Source: Oceanibacterium hippocampi (lineage in GTDB: Bacteria > Pseudomonadota > Alphaproteobacteria > Sneathiellales > Sneathiellaceae). Taken from it: 64,000 nucleotides of DNA. Shown here in pieces: positions 45,587 through 53,305 of the stretch. The DNA is taken from the NCBI RefSeq assembly GCF_900172325.1, contig NZ_FWFR01000001.1:1876335-1940334 (forward strand), in the 5' to 3' direction. The notes under the pieces are model-generated. The model did not search any database and was not told the origin of the DNA. It saw only the letters and a list, made by a program, of their open reading frames with translations. Every line of letters starts with the position of its first letter. The stretch's first letter is position 1. The translations under genes were made by a program, and so were the position numbers.

Positions 45587-46261
45587 TCAGCTCCCGCCGG
45601 TCGGGATGCGTGCCTCGATCTCGCGTTGCAGCGCCGGCCAGTCGTCGTGCCGGGCGTGGCTTTCCTCGGCCGGGCCGAGCAGCCGGGCGAGGCGGGGATC
45701 GCCGATGAAATGCAGGCGATCGACATGGCCCGCGCTTTCCTTGACCGAGGCCAGGTTGAGCGGGCTGTCGTCGATGAACACGGTCGGCGCCGCGGCCAGG
45801 GCGGAGAGCCGGCGGACCGCCTCGCCCTTCATCCCGCTGTTGGTGATGAGCGGGTAGGGCATGTCGTTGGCGGCGAGGGCGCGACGCCGGGCCTCGCCCT
45901 GGGCATGCGGCAGGTTGGAGAGAACGACGATCTGCGCCCGTTGGCTGAGCGCGGCCAGGCCCGCGGCGGCGCCCGGAACCGTCGGCAGCGCCTCGGTATG
46001 ATTCTCGAAGAAGCTGTAGATATGCCCGCGCACCTCGGTCGCCTCGATCGGCAGATCGTCGGCGCGGCGCCGGATGTTCCCGGTCAGCGCGTAGGAGGAC
46101 CAGTCGAAATAGAGCGACCGGCCTTCCAGGTAGTCGGCGAATCCCTGGAGGAACAGGAACAGCACCTCGTCGGCGTCGGTGATCACCAGTGGCCGGCCGG
46201 GCTCGATCCTGATGGCGTCGATCTGTCGCGCCGTCTCGTCCGAGATCGCGGTCGTGCTCAT
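45587..46261 (-). CDS. HAD-superfamily hydrolase
   Basis: 224 residues; the ATG overlaps the stop of the DUF3572 gene (ATGA). HAD motifs: I VITDADEVLF (nucleophile D29, acid D31), II IVVLSNLP, III the lysine in NSGMKGEAV, IV FIDDSPLN. The substrate is unknown. Encoded between DUF3572 and dinB. Confidence 0.85.
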   Translation of the reverse strand: MSTTAISDETARQIDAIRIEPGRPLVITDADEVLFLFLQGFADYLEGRSLYFDWSSYALTGNIRRRADDLPIEATEVRGHIYSFFENHTEALPTVPGAAAGLAALSQRAQIVVLSNLPHAQGEARRRALAANDMPYPLITNSGMKGEAVRRLSALAAAPTVFIDDSPLNLASVKESAGHVDRLHFIGDPRLARLLGPAEESHARHDDWPALQREIEARIPTGGS

Positions 46262-46545
46262 GCCCCGCTCCATTCGTCACCGATGTCGGCGCCGGGCAGT
46301 GCGCGGCGGGCCGCCGCCGGGAGCCGCGGGTCGAGGCCCTCGCTTTCCGAGAAGGCGAGCAGCCGGCTCTCGTTGCCGAGCAGGAAATCCAGCACCCCGC
46401 CGAGAATCTCCGGGTCGCCGGCGCGCGGCGCCAGCGTCTCGGGCGCGATGCCGGTCATGCGCAGGAAGCCGTTCAGCGCCTCCGGGTCGGAGGCGATGAA
46501 GGCCAGCGCCCGAATCGCGATCGTTTCTGCTTCTTCCGCTTTCAT
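46258..46545 (-). CDS. DUF3572 family protein
   Basis: 95 residues, a small helical protein: EEAETIAIRALAFIASDPEALNGFLRMTG, then LAPRAGDPEILGGVLDFLLGNESRLLAF. In alphaproteobacteria this family is typically found divergent from divK, exactly as here; its function is unknown. Confidence 0.88.
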   Translation of the reverse strand: MKAEEAETIAIRALAFIASDPEALNGFLRMTGIAPETLAPRAGDPEILGGVLDFLLGNESRLLAFSESEGLDPRLPAAARRALPGADIGDEWSGA

Positions 46546-46909
46546 GTCCCGCTCCGTCCGGCCGAGATCGCCGGCAACACCGTTCAGCGGATATTCGCCC
46601 CGGGGCGGGATACGATCAAGCCGTCGCTCGCGGCGGCCGGGCTTGCCGCGAAATCGGAATGATTCCGGATCGCGTGTACGCTACTATGGTTACGCACCAT
46701 ATGGGCGAATCCGATGTCGAAGCCGGCGTCCGCCCCCTCGGTCGACGCCGCGCCGGAATCGGCGGCGGGGCGCGCCGCCGCGCCGTCCGTCCGCGGGCTT
46801 TCGCGAGGCCCGTCGCGGCGCGCCGGAGGGATATGGGAAATTTAAAGAAAAATTAAGCCGATGCGGCCATCTTTTGATAAGGAGGGGATGGTATCCAAGA
46901 GGGTAGATC
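46546..46909. other. Divergent regulatory region between DUF3572 and divK
   Basis: This 364-base stretch has no convincing gene. It holds GANTC sites at 46661 and 46707, a CtrA-type box at 46842-46856, and the first copy of a 13-base direct repeat, GCCGATGCGGCCA (46857; the second is at 46937, in the leader frame). Its last 60 bases are AT-rich. Short open frames here are low-complexity and lack ribosome sites. Confidence 0.5.
46842..46856. promoter_or_regulatory. Perfect CtrA-type box upstream of divK
   Basis: TTAAAGAAAAATTAA is TTAA-N7-TTAA, the CtrA consensus, 157 bases upstream of divK. divK is a known CtrA target in Caulobacter, so function here is likely. Confidence 0.65.
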
Positions 46910-47017
46910 ATGTGGTCCGCAGCTGAGCAGGACACTGCCGATGCGGCCAACGATGATGCCGAATCATACCTTCCCAGTCATGTCCGCCTATTGCGGCAAC
47001 GAGAAGACCGGCGATGA
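46910..47017 (+). CDS. Possible 35-residue leader peptide coupled to divK
   Basis: ATG at 46910, with AGAGGG six bases upstream, opens a frame of 35 codons (begins [16 protein letters not shown], ends LLRQREDRR) whose TGA overlaps the divK ATG (ATGA). The spacing is that of a coupled gene, and the peptide is mixed in composition, but it resembles nothing I know. It could equally be untranslated leader. Confidence 0.35.
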   Translation: MWSAAEQDTADAANDDAESYLPSHVRLLRQREDRR

Positions 47018-47379
47018 CCAAAACCGTACTGATCGTTGAAGACAACGATTTGAACATGAAGCTCTTCCACGACCTGCTGGATGCGCATGGCTATGCCACG
47101 CTGCAGACGAAGGACGGCATGGAGGCGCTTTCCCTGGCTCGCGAGCATCAGCCGGATCTGATCCTCATGGACATCCAGTTGCCGGAGGTCTCGGGCCTCG
47201 AGGTCACCAAGTGGATCAAGGAGGATGACGATCTCCGCGCCATCCCGGTGATCGCGGTGACCGCCTTCGCGATGAAGGGCGATGAAGAGAAAATTCGTGA
47301 AGGCGGTTGCGAAGCCTACATCGCCAAGCCGATCTCGGTCGGCAAGTTCATAGAGACCGTCAAGTCTTTCCTGGGTTGA
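47014..47379 (+). CDS. divK: Single-domain response regulator DivK
   Basis: 121 residues consisting of one receiver domain: [20 protein letters not shown], phospho-acceptor D53 in [17 protein letters not shown]-type [13 protein letters not shown] and K in [11 protein letters not shown]. This is the DivK sequence pattern. Phosphorylated DivK controls DivJ/PleC/DivL and hence CtrA activity. Followed after 6 bases by pleD, and preceded by a CtrA box. Confidence 0.96.
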   Translation: MTKTVLIVEDNDLNMKLFHDLLDAHGYATLQTKDGMEALSLAREHQPDLILMDIQLPEVSGLEVTKWIKEDDDLRAIPVIAVTAFAMKGDEEKIREGGCEAYIAKPISVGKFIETVKSFLG

Positions 47380-47385
47380 GGCTGT

Positions 47386-48753
47386 ATGTCCGCGCGTGTG
47401 CTCGTCGTCGATGATGTCCTGCCGAATGTGAAGGTCCTCGAGGCCAAGCTGACGGCGGAGTATTTCGATGTCCTGACTGCCTTCAACGGCCGTGATGCGC
47501 TCGAGACGATCTACAACGAACATCCCGACATCGTGCTGCTCGACGTCATGATGCCGATCATGGACGGCTTCGAGGTCTGCCAGAAGATCAAGGCCGACCC
47601 GGCTATCGCCCATATCCCGGTCGTCATGGTGACCGCGCTAAGCGGCCAGCAGGACCGCGTGCGCGGGCTCGAGGCGGGCGCCGACGACTTCCTGACCAAG
47701 CCGGTCGACGACGTCGCCCTGTTCGCCCGCGTCCGCTCCCTCGTCCGCCTCAAGATGATGATGGACGAGCTCCGGCTCCGCGAGGAGACCGGCCAGGATT
47801 TCGGCGTCATCGACAGCACCGCCGCCAGCGACGGTTCCGAGGTGCGCGGCCGCGTCCTGGTGATCGAGGATTACGAGATCTCCGCCGAGGCGATCCGCGA
47901 AACGCTGGGCGACCAGCATGACATCCAGATCGAGCCCGACTGCGCCCACGCGCTGGAGCGGGCGACCACCGAATCGTTCGATCTCGTGATCGTCTCCATG
48001 GCGGTCGAGAACTACGATCCGCTGCGCTTCTGCTCGCAGATCCGGTCGACTGAGGAAACCCGGCAGCTGCCGATCCTGACGCTGGTCGACGAAGGCGATT
48101 CGGCGCGCCTGATCAAGGGGCTGGAACTCGGCGTCAGCGACTATCTGATGCGGCCGCTGGAGCGGCACGAACTGACCGCGCGGACCCGGACGCAGATCCG
48201 CCGCAAGCATTACCAGGATCGCCTGCGCAGCAACTACCAGCGGTCGATGGCGATGGCGGTGACCGACAGCCTGACCGGGCTGTTCAACCGCCGCTACCTG
48301 AACAACCACCTGGAGAACCTGCTCTCGCACCGCGAGGACGAGGGCAAGCCGCTGTCGATGCTGATCCTCGACATCGACCATTTCAAGCGGATCAACGACA
48401 CCCACGGCCATGGCGTCGGCGACGAGGTCCTGAAGCAGTTCGCCCAGCGCATGGGGCTCAACCTGCGCGGCGTCGACCTGGCCGCGCGGATCGGTGGCGA
48501 GGAATTCGTCGTCGTCATGCCGAGCACCGACCTGGCGCTCGCCGAGGGTATCGCCGAACGCCTGCGCCGGGCCGTCGGCGACGAGCCGTTCAAGGTCAAC
48601 GGGACCGACCAGCCGCTTGAGGTCACCTGCTCGATCGGCGTCATCACCGCGCGCAGCGGCGAATCCCCGAAGGAGGCGCTGGCGCGCGCCGACGCGGCCC
48701 TCTACGAGGCCAAGCATCGTGGCCGCAACAAGGTCGTGAAGCGCATCGCCTGA
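47386..48753 (+). CDS. pleD: Response regulator/diguanylate cyclase PleD
   Basis: 455 residues with the PleD layout: receiver 1 (VLVVDDVLPNVKVLEAKL, D53 in LLDVMMPIMDG), degenerate receiver 2 (about 155-270) and a GGDEF domain with SLTGLFNRRYLNNHL and active site RIGGEEFVVVM (about 368-378). An RGVD I-site precedes it by five residues. It makes cyclic di-GMP during the swarmer-to-stalk transition. Same transcript as divK. Confidence 0.97.
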   Translation: MSARVLVVDDVLPNVKVLEAKLTAEYFDVLTAFNGRDALETIYNEHPDIVLLDVMMPIMDGFEVCQKIKADPAIAHIPVVMVTALSGQQDRVRGLEAGADDFLTKPVDDVALFARVRSLVRLKMMMDELRLREETGQDFGVIDSTAASDGSEVRGRVLVIEDYEISAEAIRETLGDQHDIQIEPDCAHALERATTESFDLVIVSMAVENYDPLRFCSQIRSTEETRQLPILTLVDEGDSARLIKGLELGVSDYLMRPLERHELTARTRTQIRRKHYQDRLRSNYQRSMAMAVTDSLTGLFNRRYLNNHLENLLSHREDEGKPLSMLILDIDHFKRINDTHGHGVGDEVLKQFAQRMGLNLRGVDLAARIGGEEFVVVMPSTDLALAEGIAERLRRAVGDEPFKVNGTDQPLEVTCSIGVITARSGESPKEALARADAALYEAKHRGRNKVVKRIA

Positions 48754-48821
48754 GCGAGATTGTTGCCGCAGGCGCCTGATCCCAAACGATAATCGCTGTC
48801 CGCACGCGCGCGGCACCCGAC

Positions 48822-48847
48822 CGGGCGGAACCGCCTGTTTCCGCCCG
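48822..48847. terminator. Inverted repeat between convergent pleD and ALDH genes
   Basis: CGGGCGGAA (48822-48830) pairs perfectly with TTCCGCCCG (48839-48847) around an 8-base loop. It sits between two convergent genes but lacks a T-run on either side, so termination is a guess. Confidence 0.35.
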
Positions 48848-48906
48848 ACCGGATGAGGCCGCGCCGAAGGCGGCGTTTCGGTTTCCGCCAGGCCGTGCGG
48901 CGGTCG

Positions 48907-50409
48907 CTACTTGCCGATCTGGATCCAGGTGGTCTTGAGCTGGCTGTATTTGTCGATCGCGTGCAGCGAGCGGTCGCGGCCGAAGCCTGACTGCTTGAAG
49001 CCGCCGAACGGGGTCGACATGTCGGCCATGTCGTAGCTGTTGACCCAGACCGTGCCGGCCCGGAGCCGGCGGGCGACCTTGTGCGCGGTCGTCACGTCGC
49101 GGGTCCAGACGCTGGCGGCGAGGCCGTAGACGCTGTCGTTGGCGATCGTCACCGCCTCCTCGACATCCTTGAAGGTGATGGTCGAAAGCACCGGCCCGAA
49201 AATCTCTTCCTGGGCGATCTTCATGTCGTTCTTCACGTTGTCGAAGATGGTCGGCGCGATGTAGTAGCCGCCGGTCTCGCCACGCGCGCGCTCGCCACCG
49301 ATGCGCAGCGCCGCGCCGCCCGACTTGCCGTCCTCGATATAGCGCATCACGCGATCGGTCTGGGTATCGTCGACCATCGCCCCCATGAAGGTCTTCGGGT
49401 CGAGCGGGTCGCCCGGCTGCAGGCGCTGGCCGAAGGCCACGACCTTCTCCAGGAACTCGTCCTTGATCTCCTCCTGGACGAGCAGGCGGGAGGCGGCGTT
49501 GCAGACCTCGCCCTGGTTGAAGAAGATGCCGACAGCCGAGGTCTTGGCGGCGGCGTCGAGGTCCGGGGCGTCGGCGAGCACGATGTTCGGCGACTTGCCG
49601 CCGCATTCCAGGCTGACCTGCTTCATGTTGCTTTCGCCGGAATAGCGCAGGAAGAACTTGCCGACCTCGGTCGAGCCGGTGAAGGCAATGGCGTCCACGT
49701 CCATGTGCCGGCCGAGCGCCTGCCCGGCGGTCTCGCCGAAGCCCGGCAGGACGTTCAGGACGCCGTCGGGAATGCCGGCCTCGGCAGCCAGTTCGGCGAT
49801 CCGGAGCGCCGTCAGCGGCGACTGCTCGGCCGGCTTGAGGATGACGCTGTTGCCGGCGGCGAGCGCCGGGCCGAGCTTCCACGAGGCCATCAGCAGCGGG
49901 AAGTTCCACGGCACGACGGCGGCGACGACGCCGACCGGCTCGCGGGTGATGAAGGCGACCGCGCTCGGATCGGTCGGCGCGATCTCGTCGTAGATCTTGT
50001 CGATCGCCTCGCCGTACCAGGCAATGCAGTTGGCGGCGCCGGGGATGTCGACCGTGGTCGAGAACTTGATCGGCTTGCCCATGTCGAGCGTCTCGAGCAG
50101 GGCGAGCTCGTCCTTGTGCGAGAGGATCAGGGCGGCGAATTTCTGCAGCACCTTCTTGCGCCGGGCCGGGGCCAGGCGCGACCAGTAACCGGCGTCGAAG
50201 GCGGCGCGGGCGGCGGCGACGGCGCGGTCGACATCGGCCGTGTCGCAGGCCGCGACCCGGGTCAGCACCTTGCCGTCGACCGGGCTCACGCAATCGAAGG
50301 TCTTGCCACTCGCGGCATCGACATATTGCCCGTTGATGAAGGCCTGGTTGCGGTAGGAGAGGCGGCCGGCCTGCTCCTTCCAGTCGTCAAGTGACAGCGC
50401 GGCGGACAT
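48907..50409 (-). CDS. Aldehyde dehydrogenase (PuuC/aminobutyraldehyde dehydrogenase-like)
   Basis: 500 residues from ATG 50409. SPVDGKVLTRVAACDTADVDRAV, PWNFPLLMASWKLGPALAAGNSVILKPAEQSP, LECGGKSPNIVLAD with catalytic Glu, FFNQGEVCNAASRLLVQ with catalytic Cys, and STPFGGFKQSGFGRDRSLHA. The pattern is close to PuuC, which oxidises gamma-aminobutyraldehyde-type substrates, so it might act downstream of putrescine, but the family is broad. The transposon begins 115 bases upstream of its start. Confidence 0.9.
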   Translation of the reverse strand: MSAALSLDDWKEQAGRLSYRNQAFINGQYVDAASGKTFDCVSPVDGKVLTRVAACDTADVDRAVAAARAAFDAGYWSRLAPARRKKVLQKFAALILSHKDELALLETLDMGKPIKFSTTVDIPGAANCIAWYGEAIDKIYDEIAPTDPSAVAFITREPVGVVAAVVPWNFPLLMASWKLGPALAAGNSVILKPAEQSPLTALRIAELAAEAGIPDGVLNVLPGFGETAGQALGRHMDVDAIAFTGSTEVGKFFLRYSGESNMKQVSLECGGKSPNIVLADAPDLDAAAKTSAVGIFFNQGEVCNAASRLLVQEEIKDEFLEKVVAFGQRLQPGDPLDPKTFMGAMVDDTQTDRVMRYIEDGKSGGAALRIGGERARGETGGYYIAPTIFDNVKNDMKIAQEEIFGPVLSTITFKDVEEAVTIANDSVYGLAASVWTRDVTTAHKVARRLRAGTVWVNSYDMADMSTPFGGFKQSGFGRDRSLHAIDKYSQLKTTWIQIGK

Positions 50410-50515
50410 GACGTGGTCTCCCGTCTCTGAACGTTGTGCATTTCGATCGATTGCCGGTGAGCTTAGCGCGGCCCGGAAGGACAATAAAGACGCCGTCGCG
50501 GGGCGCCGTCCGGGC

Positions 50516-50523
50516 AATAAAAA
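50516..50523. repeat. Left 8-bp target-site duplication
   Basis: AATAAAAA immediately before the left inverted repeat; the identical octamer follows the right inverted repeat at 53476-53483. Eight bases is the usual duplication of the IS1595 family. Confidence 0.9.
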
Positions 50524-50547
50524 GGCGATTATATACTTGACGAACCC
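50524..50547. repeat. Left terminal inverted repeat (IRL)
   Basis: Begins GGCGATTATATACTT and matches the reverse complement of 53452-53475 at 21 of 24 positions. Read outward (minus strand) it contains a perfect TATAAT (50528-50533) pointing to the aldehyde dehydrogenase gene, with a weak TCGACC 16 bases upstream of it. Confidence 0.9.
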
Positions 50548-50585
50548 ACGGTCGATCCCCATCTCTAAGGAGAAGGAGTTGACCC

Positions 50586-51512
50586 ATGAGCGTACTATCC
50601 AAGGCATACTTTCACGACGAGGCTGCGGCCTTCGCGAAGCTTGAGGAAATCGTCTGGCCGGATGGCCCTGTCTGCCCTCACTGCGGCGGCATGGAGCGGG
50701 CCTACGACCTGACCAAGACGCGCCTTGGATTGAAGAAGTGCGGTCATTGCCGGAAGCAGTTCACGGTACGGGTGGGCACGGTATTCGAGGCAAGCCACGT
50801 TCCGCTGCACAAGTGGTTCCAGGCGACCTTCCTGATGGTGTCGAGCAAGAAGGGCATCAGCGCCCACCAGCTCCACCGGGTTCTTGAGGTCACGTACAAG
50901 ACGGCGTGGTTCATGGCGCACCGTATTCGCGAGGCGATGCGCTCGGGTGATCTGTCCCCGTTCGGCATCGACGGCGGCGCGGTCGAGGTTGACGAGACGT
51001 TCATCGGCAACGACCGCACCATCAAGCCGAAGGGCCAGAAGAAGGGACGCGGCTTCCATCACAAGCACAAGGTACTGGCGCTGGTTGACCGGAACACCGG
51101 CAAGGCCCGGACGATGGTTGTTGACGATCTCAAGGCCACGACGTTGGCCCCGGTCGTTCGCGAGAACCTTGCCCGCGAAGCACGACTGATGACGGATGAG
51201 GCGTCCTACTACACCAAGGTCGGGCAGGAGTTTGCCGAGCACGGCGTGGTGCATCACAATCGCGGCGAGTATGGCCGTGGCGATGTCTACACAAACACCG
51301 TTGAAGGCTACTTCTCGATCTTCAAGCGCGGCATGAAGGGCGTCTACCAGCACTGCGGCAAGAAGCATCTGCACCGCTACGTGGCCGAGTTCGAGTTCCG
51401 CTACAACGAGCGCGACATCAGCGACGTGGAGCGAGCAGGCGAGGCATTGAAGGGCATCAGCGGCAAGAGGCTGACGTACAACCAACCTTGTGAAACACAA
51501 ATTGCTTCGTGA
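50586..51512 (+). CDS. IS1595-family (ISXO2-like) transposase
   Basis: 308 residues from an ATG with AAGGAGAAGGAG upstream. N-terminal zinc ribbon (C30-PH-C33, C52-GH-C55), then the ISXO2-like domain with D136 (VEVDETF), D204 (LMTDEASYY) and N237 (YTNTVEGYFSIFKRGMKG), matching the DD-N type active site of the family. The reading frame is intact, so the element may still be active. Confidence 0.95.
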   Translation: MSVLSKAYFHDEAAAFAKLEEIVWPDGPVCPHCGGMERAYDLTKTRLGLKKCGHCRKQFTVRVGTVFEASHVPLHKWFQATFLMVSSKKGISAHQLHRVLEVTYKTAWFMAHRIREAMRSGDLSPFGIDGGAVEVDETFIGNDRTIKPKGQKKGRGFHHKHKVLALVDRNTGKARTMVVDDLKATTLAPVVRENLAREARLMTDEASYYTKVGQEFAEHGVVHHNRGEYGRGDVYTNTVEGYFSIFKRGMKGVYQHCGKKHLHRYVAEFEFRYNERDISDVERAGEALKGISGKRLTYNQPCETQIAS

Positions 51513-51515
51513 AGA

Positions 51516-52313
51516 TTAGAGTTTCTTCCTATAATCGAGATACCCCCTTGGGCCGAACGGTTGGGTCGAACCCGACACCGCCACTGAATTGTGGCTAGGC
51601 CCTTGGGGACCCTTCGACAACTTGATATGCCAAATTTTAAAGTGCCGTTTGTCGATAGGGGATTCCTCAGTCAGTGATAGAAGGCACGCTCTCCGACGGA
51701 TATGGTCGGCCATTCTCTCTTTTGGGGAGTTGGCTCCGAGCCGCCCGTTAAGAGACGCACCTATCGCGCCGATAAGGATGTCCGAAATCCAGAAAACTGG
51801 CTCCTCACGATAATCGATATGATCGACCGAGAGGCATGGGGAGCAGTCTTTCCCAAAGCGAGCACGTCCCATTCCGTTAAGGTATTCGTTGAATTTTCCT
51901 AGATCGTGGCGGCTATTGCGGTTTGCGTAGAGATGGCGAATGCGACCACTCTTGCCCATGTTGCGCTTAAAGGCGAAGAGATGCTGGATAACAAATTTGT
52001 TGAATCCAAGTTCACTGTCGCCATCGTTAAAAGTGGCATGATCCGTATCTGATGTCTTGACAACAGCCGCGTGAAAATCAACGAGATGCTCTTTGTTGAA
52101 ATCGAAAAATTGATCTATGAGGCGCTCGTATCGAAGATAATTTCCTCGTCGAATGCGCGTCCATTTTAGTGCGTCTGGGAAATCTCCTTTAGCTGACATG
52201 GTGGCGGCGCGAAGATCTCTCGCGATAGGTGCTTTACAGAGCACACCGCCGATTACCACGTATCGCTCATTAATTGAGCTTTCGTCACTAAATGAAGCGT
52301 AACGGCAAAGCAT
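51516..52313 (-). CDS. DUF3800 domain-containing protein (transposon passenger)
   Basis: 265 residues from ATG 52313 (a TTG three codons earlier is possible). The DUF3800 pattern is present: FSDESSINERYVVIGGVLC at the start (D10, E11), KWTRIRR, LVDFHAAVV, RHLYANRNSRHD in the centre and the acidic SVDHIDYREEPVFWISDILIGAIG near the C-terminus. The family has an RNase H-like fold and is frequent near mobile and defence loci, but its biochemical role is unsettled. The DNA is much more AT-rich than the host. Divergent from the two tiny genes at 52325-52611. Confidence 0.85.
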   Translation of the reverse strand: MLCRYASFSDESSINERYVVIGGVLCKAPIARDLRAATMSAKGDFPDALKWTRIRRGNYLRYERLIDQFFDFNKEHLVDFHAAVVKTSDTDHATFNDGDSELGFNKFVIQHLFAFKRNMGKSGRIRHLYANRNSRHDLGKFNEYLNGMGRARFGKDCSPCLSVDHIDYREEPVFWISDILIGAIGASLNGRLGANSPKERMADHIRRRACLLSLTEESPIDKRHFKIWHIKLSKGPQGPSHNSVAVSGSTQPFGPRGYLDYRKKL

Positions 52314-52324
52314 CGGAGCCAAGG

Positions 52325-52477
52325 ATGAACAGCGACAAACGAGTACCTCAATCCGAAAAATTCAAAGAAGCCGCCCGTGAGGTCGAAGCCGACGATAGCG
52401 AGGCCGGGTTCGAGGAAAAGCTGAAACGGTTGGCGAAGGCTAAGTTGAAACCGAAGAAGGAGGTGCCGGACAAATGA
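52325..52477 (+). CDS. 50-residue charged protein (transposon passenger)
   Basis: Starts at ATG 52325 with GGAG six bases upstream; an in-frame ATG at 52292 would overlap the DUF3800 start. The product (MNSDKRVPQSEKFKEAAREV ... KKEVPDK) is rich in Lys, Glu and Asp with a single predicted amphipathic helix. The type, a short protein opening with NSDKRVPQSEKFKEAARE, seems widespread as an unnamed hypothetical. It sits 11 bases from the divergent DUF3800 gene, and its stop overlaps the next tiny gene. Confidence 0.75.
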   Translation: MNSDKRVPQSEKFKEAAREVEADDSEAGFEEKLKRLAKAKLKPKKEVPDK

Positions 52478-52611
52478 GACGATGGATTCTATTTTCTACG
52501 CCGGTCAACTGGGTTGCGCGGATTGGCGGTTGGATTATTGAGCAACGGTCCAAAGAGGTTCTCAGGATTGCCGGACTTGATGGTGTTGGAGCCAGTTCCA
52601 ACCACCAGTGA
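52474..52611 (+). CDS. 45-residue protein with hydrophobic N-terminus (transposon passenger)
   Basis: The ATG overlaps the stop of the preceding gene (ATGA) and is preceded by a strong AAGGAGG at 52457-52463. The peptide begins MRRWILFSTPVNWVARIGGW, a mostly hydrophobic segment with tryptophans that could associate with a membrane, and ends in a polar tail. The good ribosome site and coupling argue for real expression. The last 50 bases overlap the convergent gene at 52562-52906. Confidence 0.65.
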   Translation: MRRWILFSTPVNWVARIGGWIIEQRSKEVLRIAGLDGVGASSNHQ

Positions 52612-52906
52612 AAACATGTCCCGAGCCTGTGTAGGTCTCGCCAACCTCCAGGATTAAGAATGCGTCATCGCTGACGCTTTCGGTGCTCCCTTCTAACGCC
52701 ATCCGGATTTCTCTCGCCGATTTCTGAGAATTGGCAAAGAACCCAGCTAAACTCGTATCCTTAGATCTAAATGCCAGCAGGTAATCCTTGTTGGATAACC
52801 GCTCTATGACCACCTTGATGCCGGAGAATGCATCCGCTAGTTCAGCCAAGCTGGCGGTTTTGTGGATGGAAACGACGATCAGATAGGTTCTGGGTTCTGG
52901 ACTCAT
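52562..52906 (-). CDS. Small protein of unknown function, possibly SinR/Cas2-fold-like (transposon passenger)
   Basis: 114 residues. RTYLIVVSIHKTASLAELADAF, VIERLSNKDYLLAF, SAREIRMALEG and DDAFLILEVGETYTG form an alternating strand-helix-strand-strand pattern like the small ferredoxin-fold proteins annotated SinR-like or Cas2-like. The resemblance is to the pattern only; key Cas2 residues cannot be claimed, and no CRISPR array is present. AT-richer than the host. Confidence 0.55.
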   Translation of the reverse strand: MSPEPRTYLIVVSIHKTASLAELADAFSGIKVVIERLSNKDYLLAFRSKDTSLAGFFANSQKSAREIRMALEGSTESVSDDAFLILEVGETYTGSGHVFTGGWNWLQHHQVRQS

Positions 52907-52948
52907 TCTCCACCCGATAATGATGAAGTATATGTGTCGCGCCGAGGA

Positions 52949-53284
52949 TCAGGGCACGTCGCCTATCTTTTCGAATGCTACTTGAACGGGCTTGTTCATT
53001 ATCTTGATCTGCTGAGCCGATCCATCAGCGAACGTAGCCGGCCAAACTGCGGATAACTGCAACGATGTTCCCGCAGCAAGTTGATCACCGGTAACGAGTG
53101 TTGCGCCGCCCTGCGGGGCAGTAAGTGTTCCGGACAGGGCCATGTTCCCCCCGGATTCTGTATAGGTGCCGGTGTATCGGCCGTTCGATACATCAACACC
53201 GACGAACATTCCCTTACCAATGTAGACAGCTCCAAATCCCGTACCCGCCGAGCCGAGATATCGGATCGCGTACAAAGCGCTCAT
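52949..53284 (-). CDS. GrlR-like small beta-rich protein (transposon passenger)
   Basis: 111 residues from ATG 53284 with GGAGG four bases upstream; the frame is open further 5' but has no good site. MSALYAIRYLGSAGTGFGAVY, FVGVDVSNGRYTGTYTESGG and LSGTLTAPQGGATLV resemble the glycine-rich strands of GrlR-type proteins (LYAIRF..G.G.G, GxD...YxGTY). GrlR itself is a regulator in attaching-effacing bacteria; here the role is unknown. Confidence 0.6.
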   Translation of the reverse strand: MSALYAIRYLGSAGTGFGAVYIGKGMFVGVDVSNGRYTGTYTESGGNMALSGTLTAPQGGATLVTGDQLAAGTSLQLSAVWPATFADGSAQQIKIMNKPVQVAFEKIGDVP

Positions 53285-53305
53285 GTGACCTCCGGAGAAT
53301 ATGAA

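Noticed and set aside
46659-46856. Short frames upstream of divK, including a 43-codon Ala/Pro/Arg-rich one from 46712
   Set aside because: Low complexity, no ribosome site, and the region is better explained as regulatory DNA.
48822-48847. Considered as a strong intrinsic terminator between pleD and the aldehyde dehydrogenase gene
   Set aside because: Perfect 9-base stem but no T-run on either strand; kept only as a low-confidence inverted repeat.
51536-51590. tRNA-like or attachment-site-like sequence around gggttgggtcgaacccgac... in the transposon
   Set aside because: It resembles a T-arm (GGTTCGAACC-like) only in part; no acceptor stem, anticodon arm or CCA end could be folded around it.
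51589-51902. Plus-strand frames of 60-75 codons inside the DUF3800 gene
   Set aside because: Antisense to a frame with clear DUF3800 motifs; no ribosome sites.
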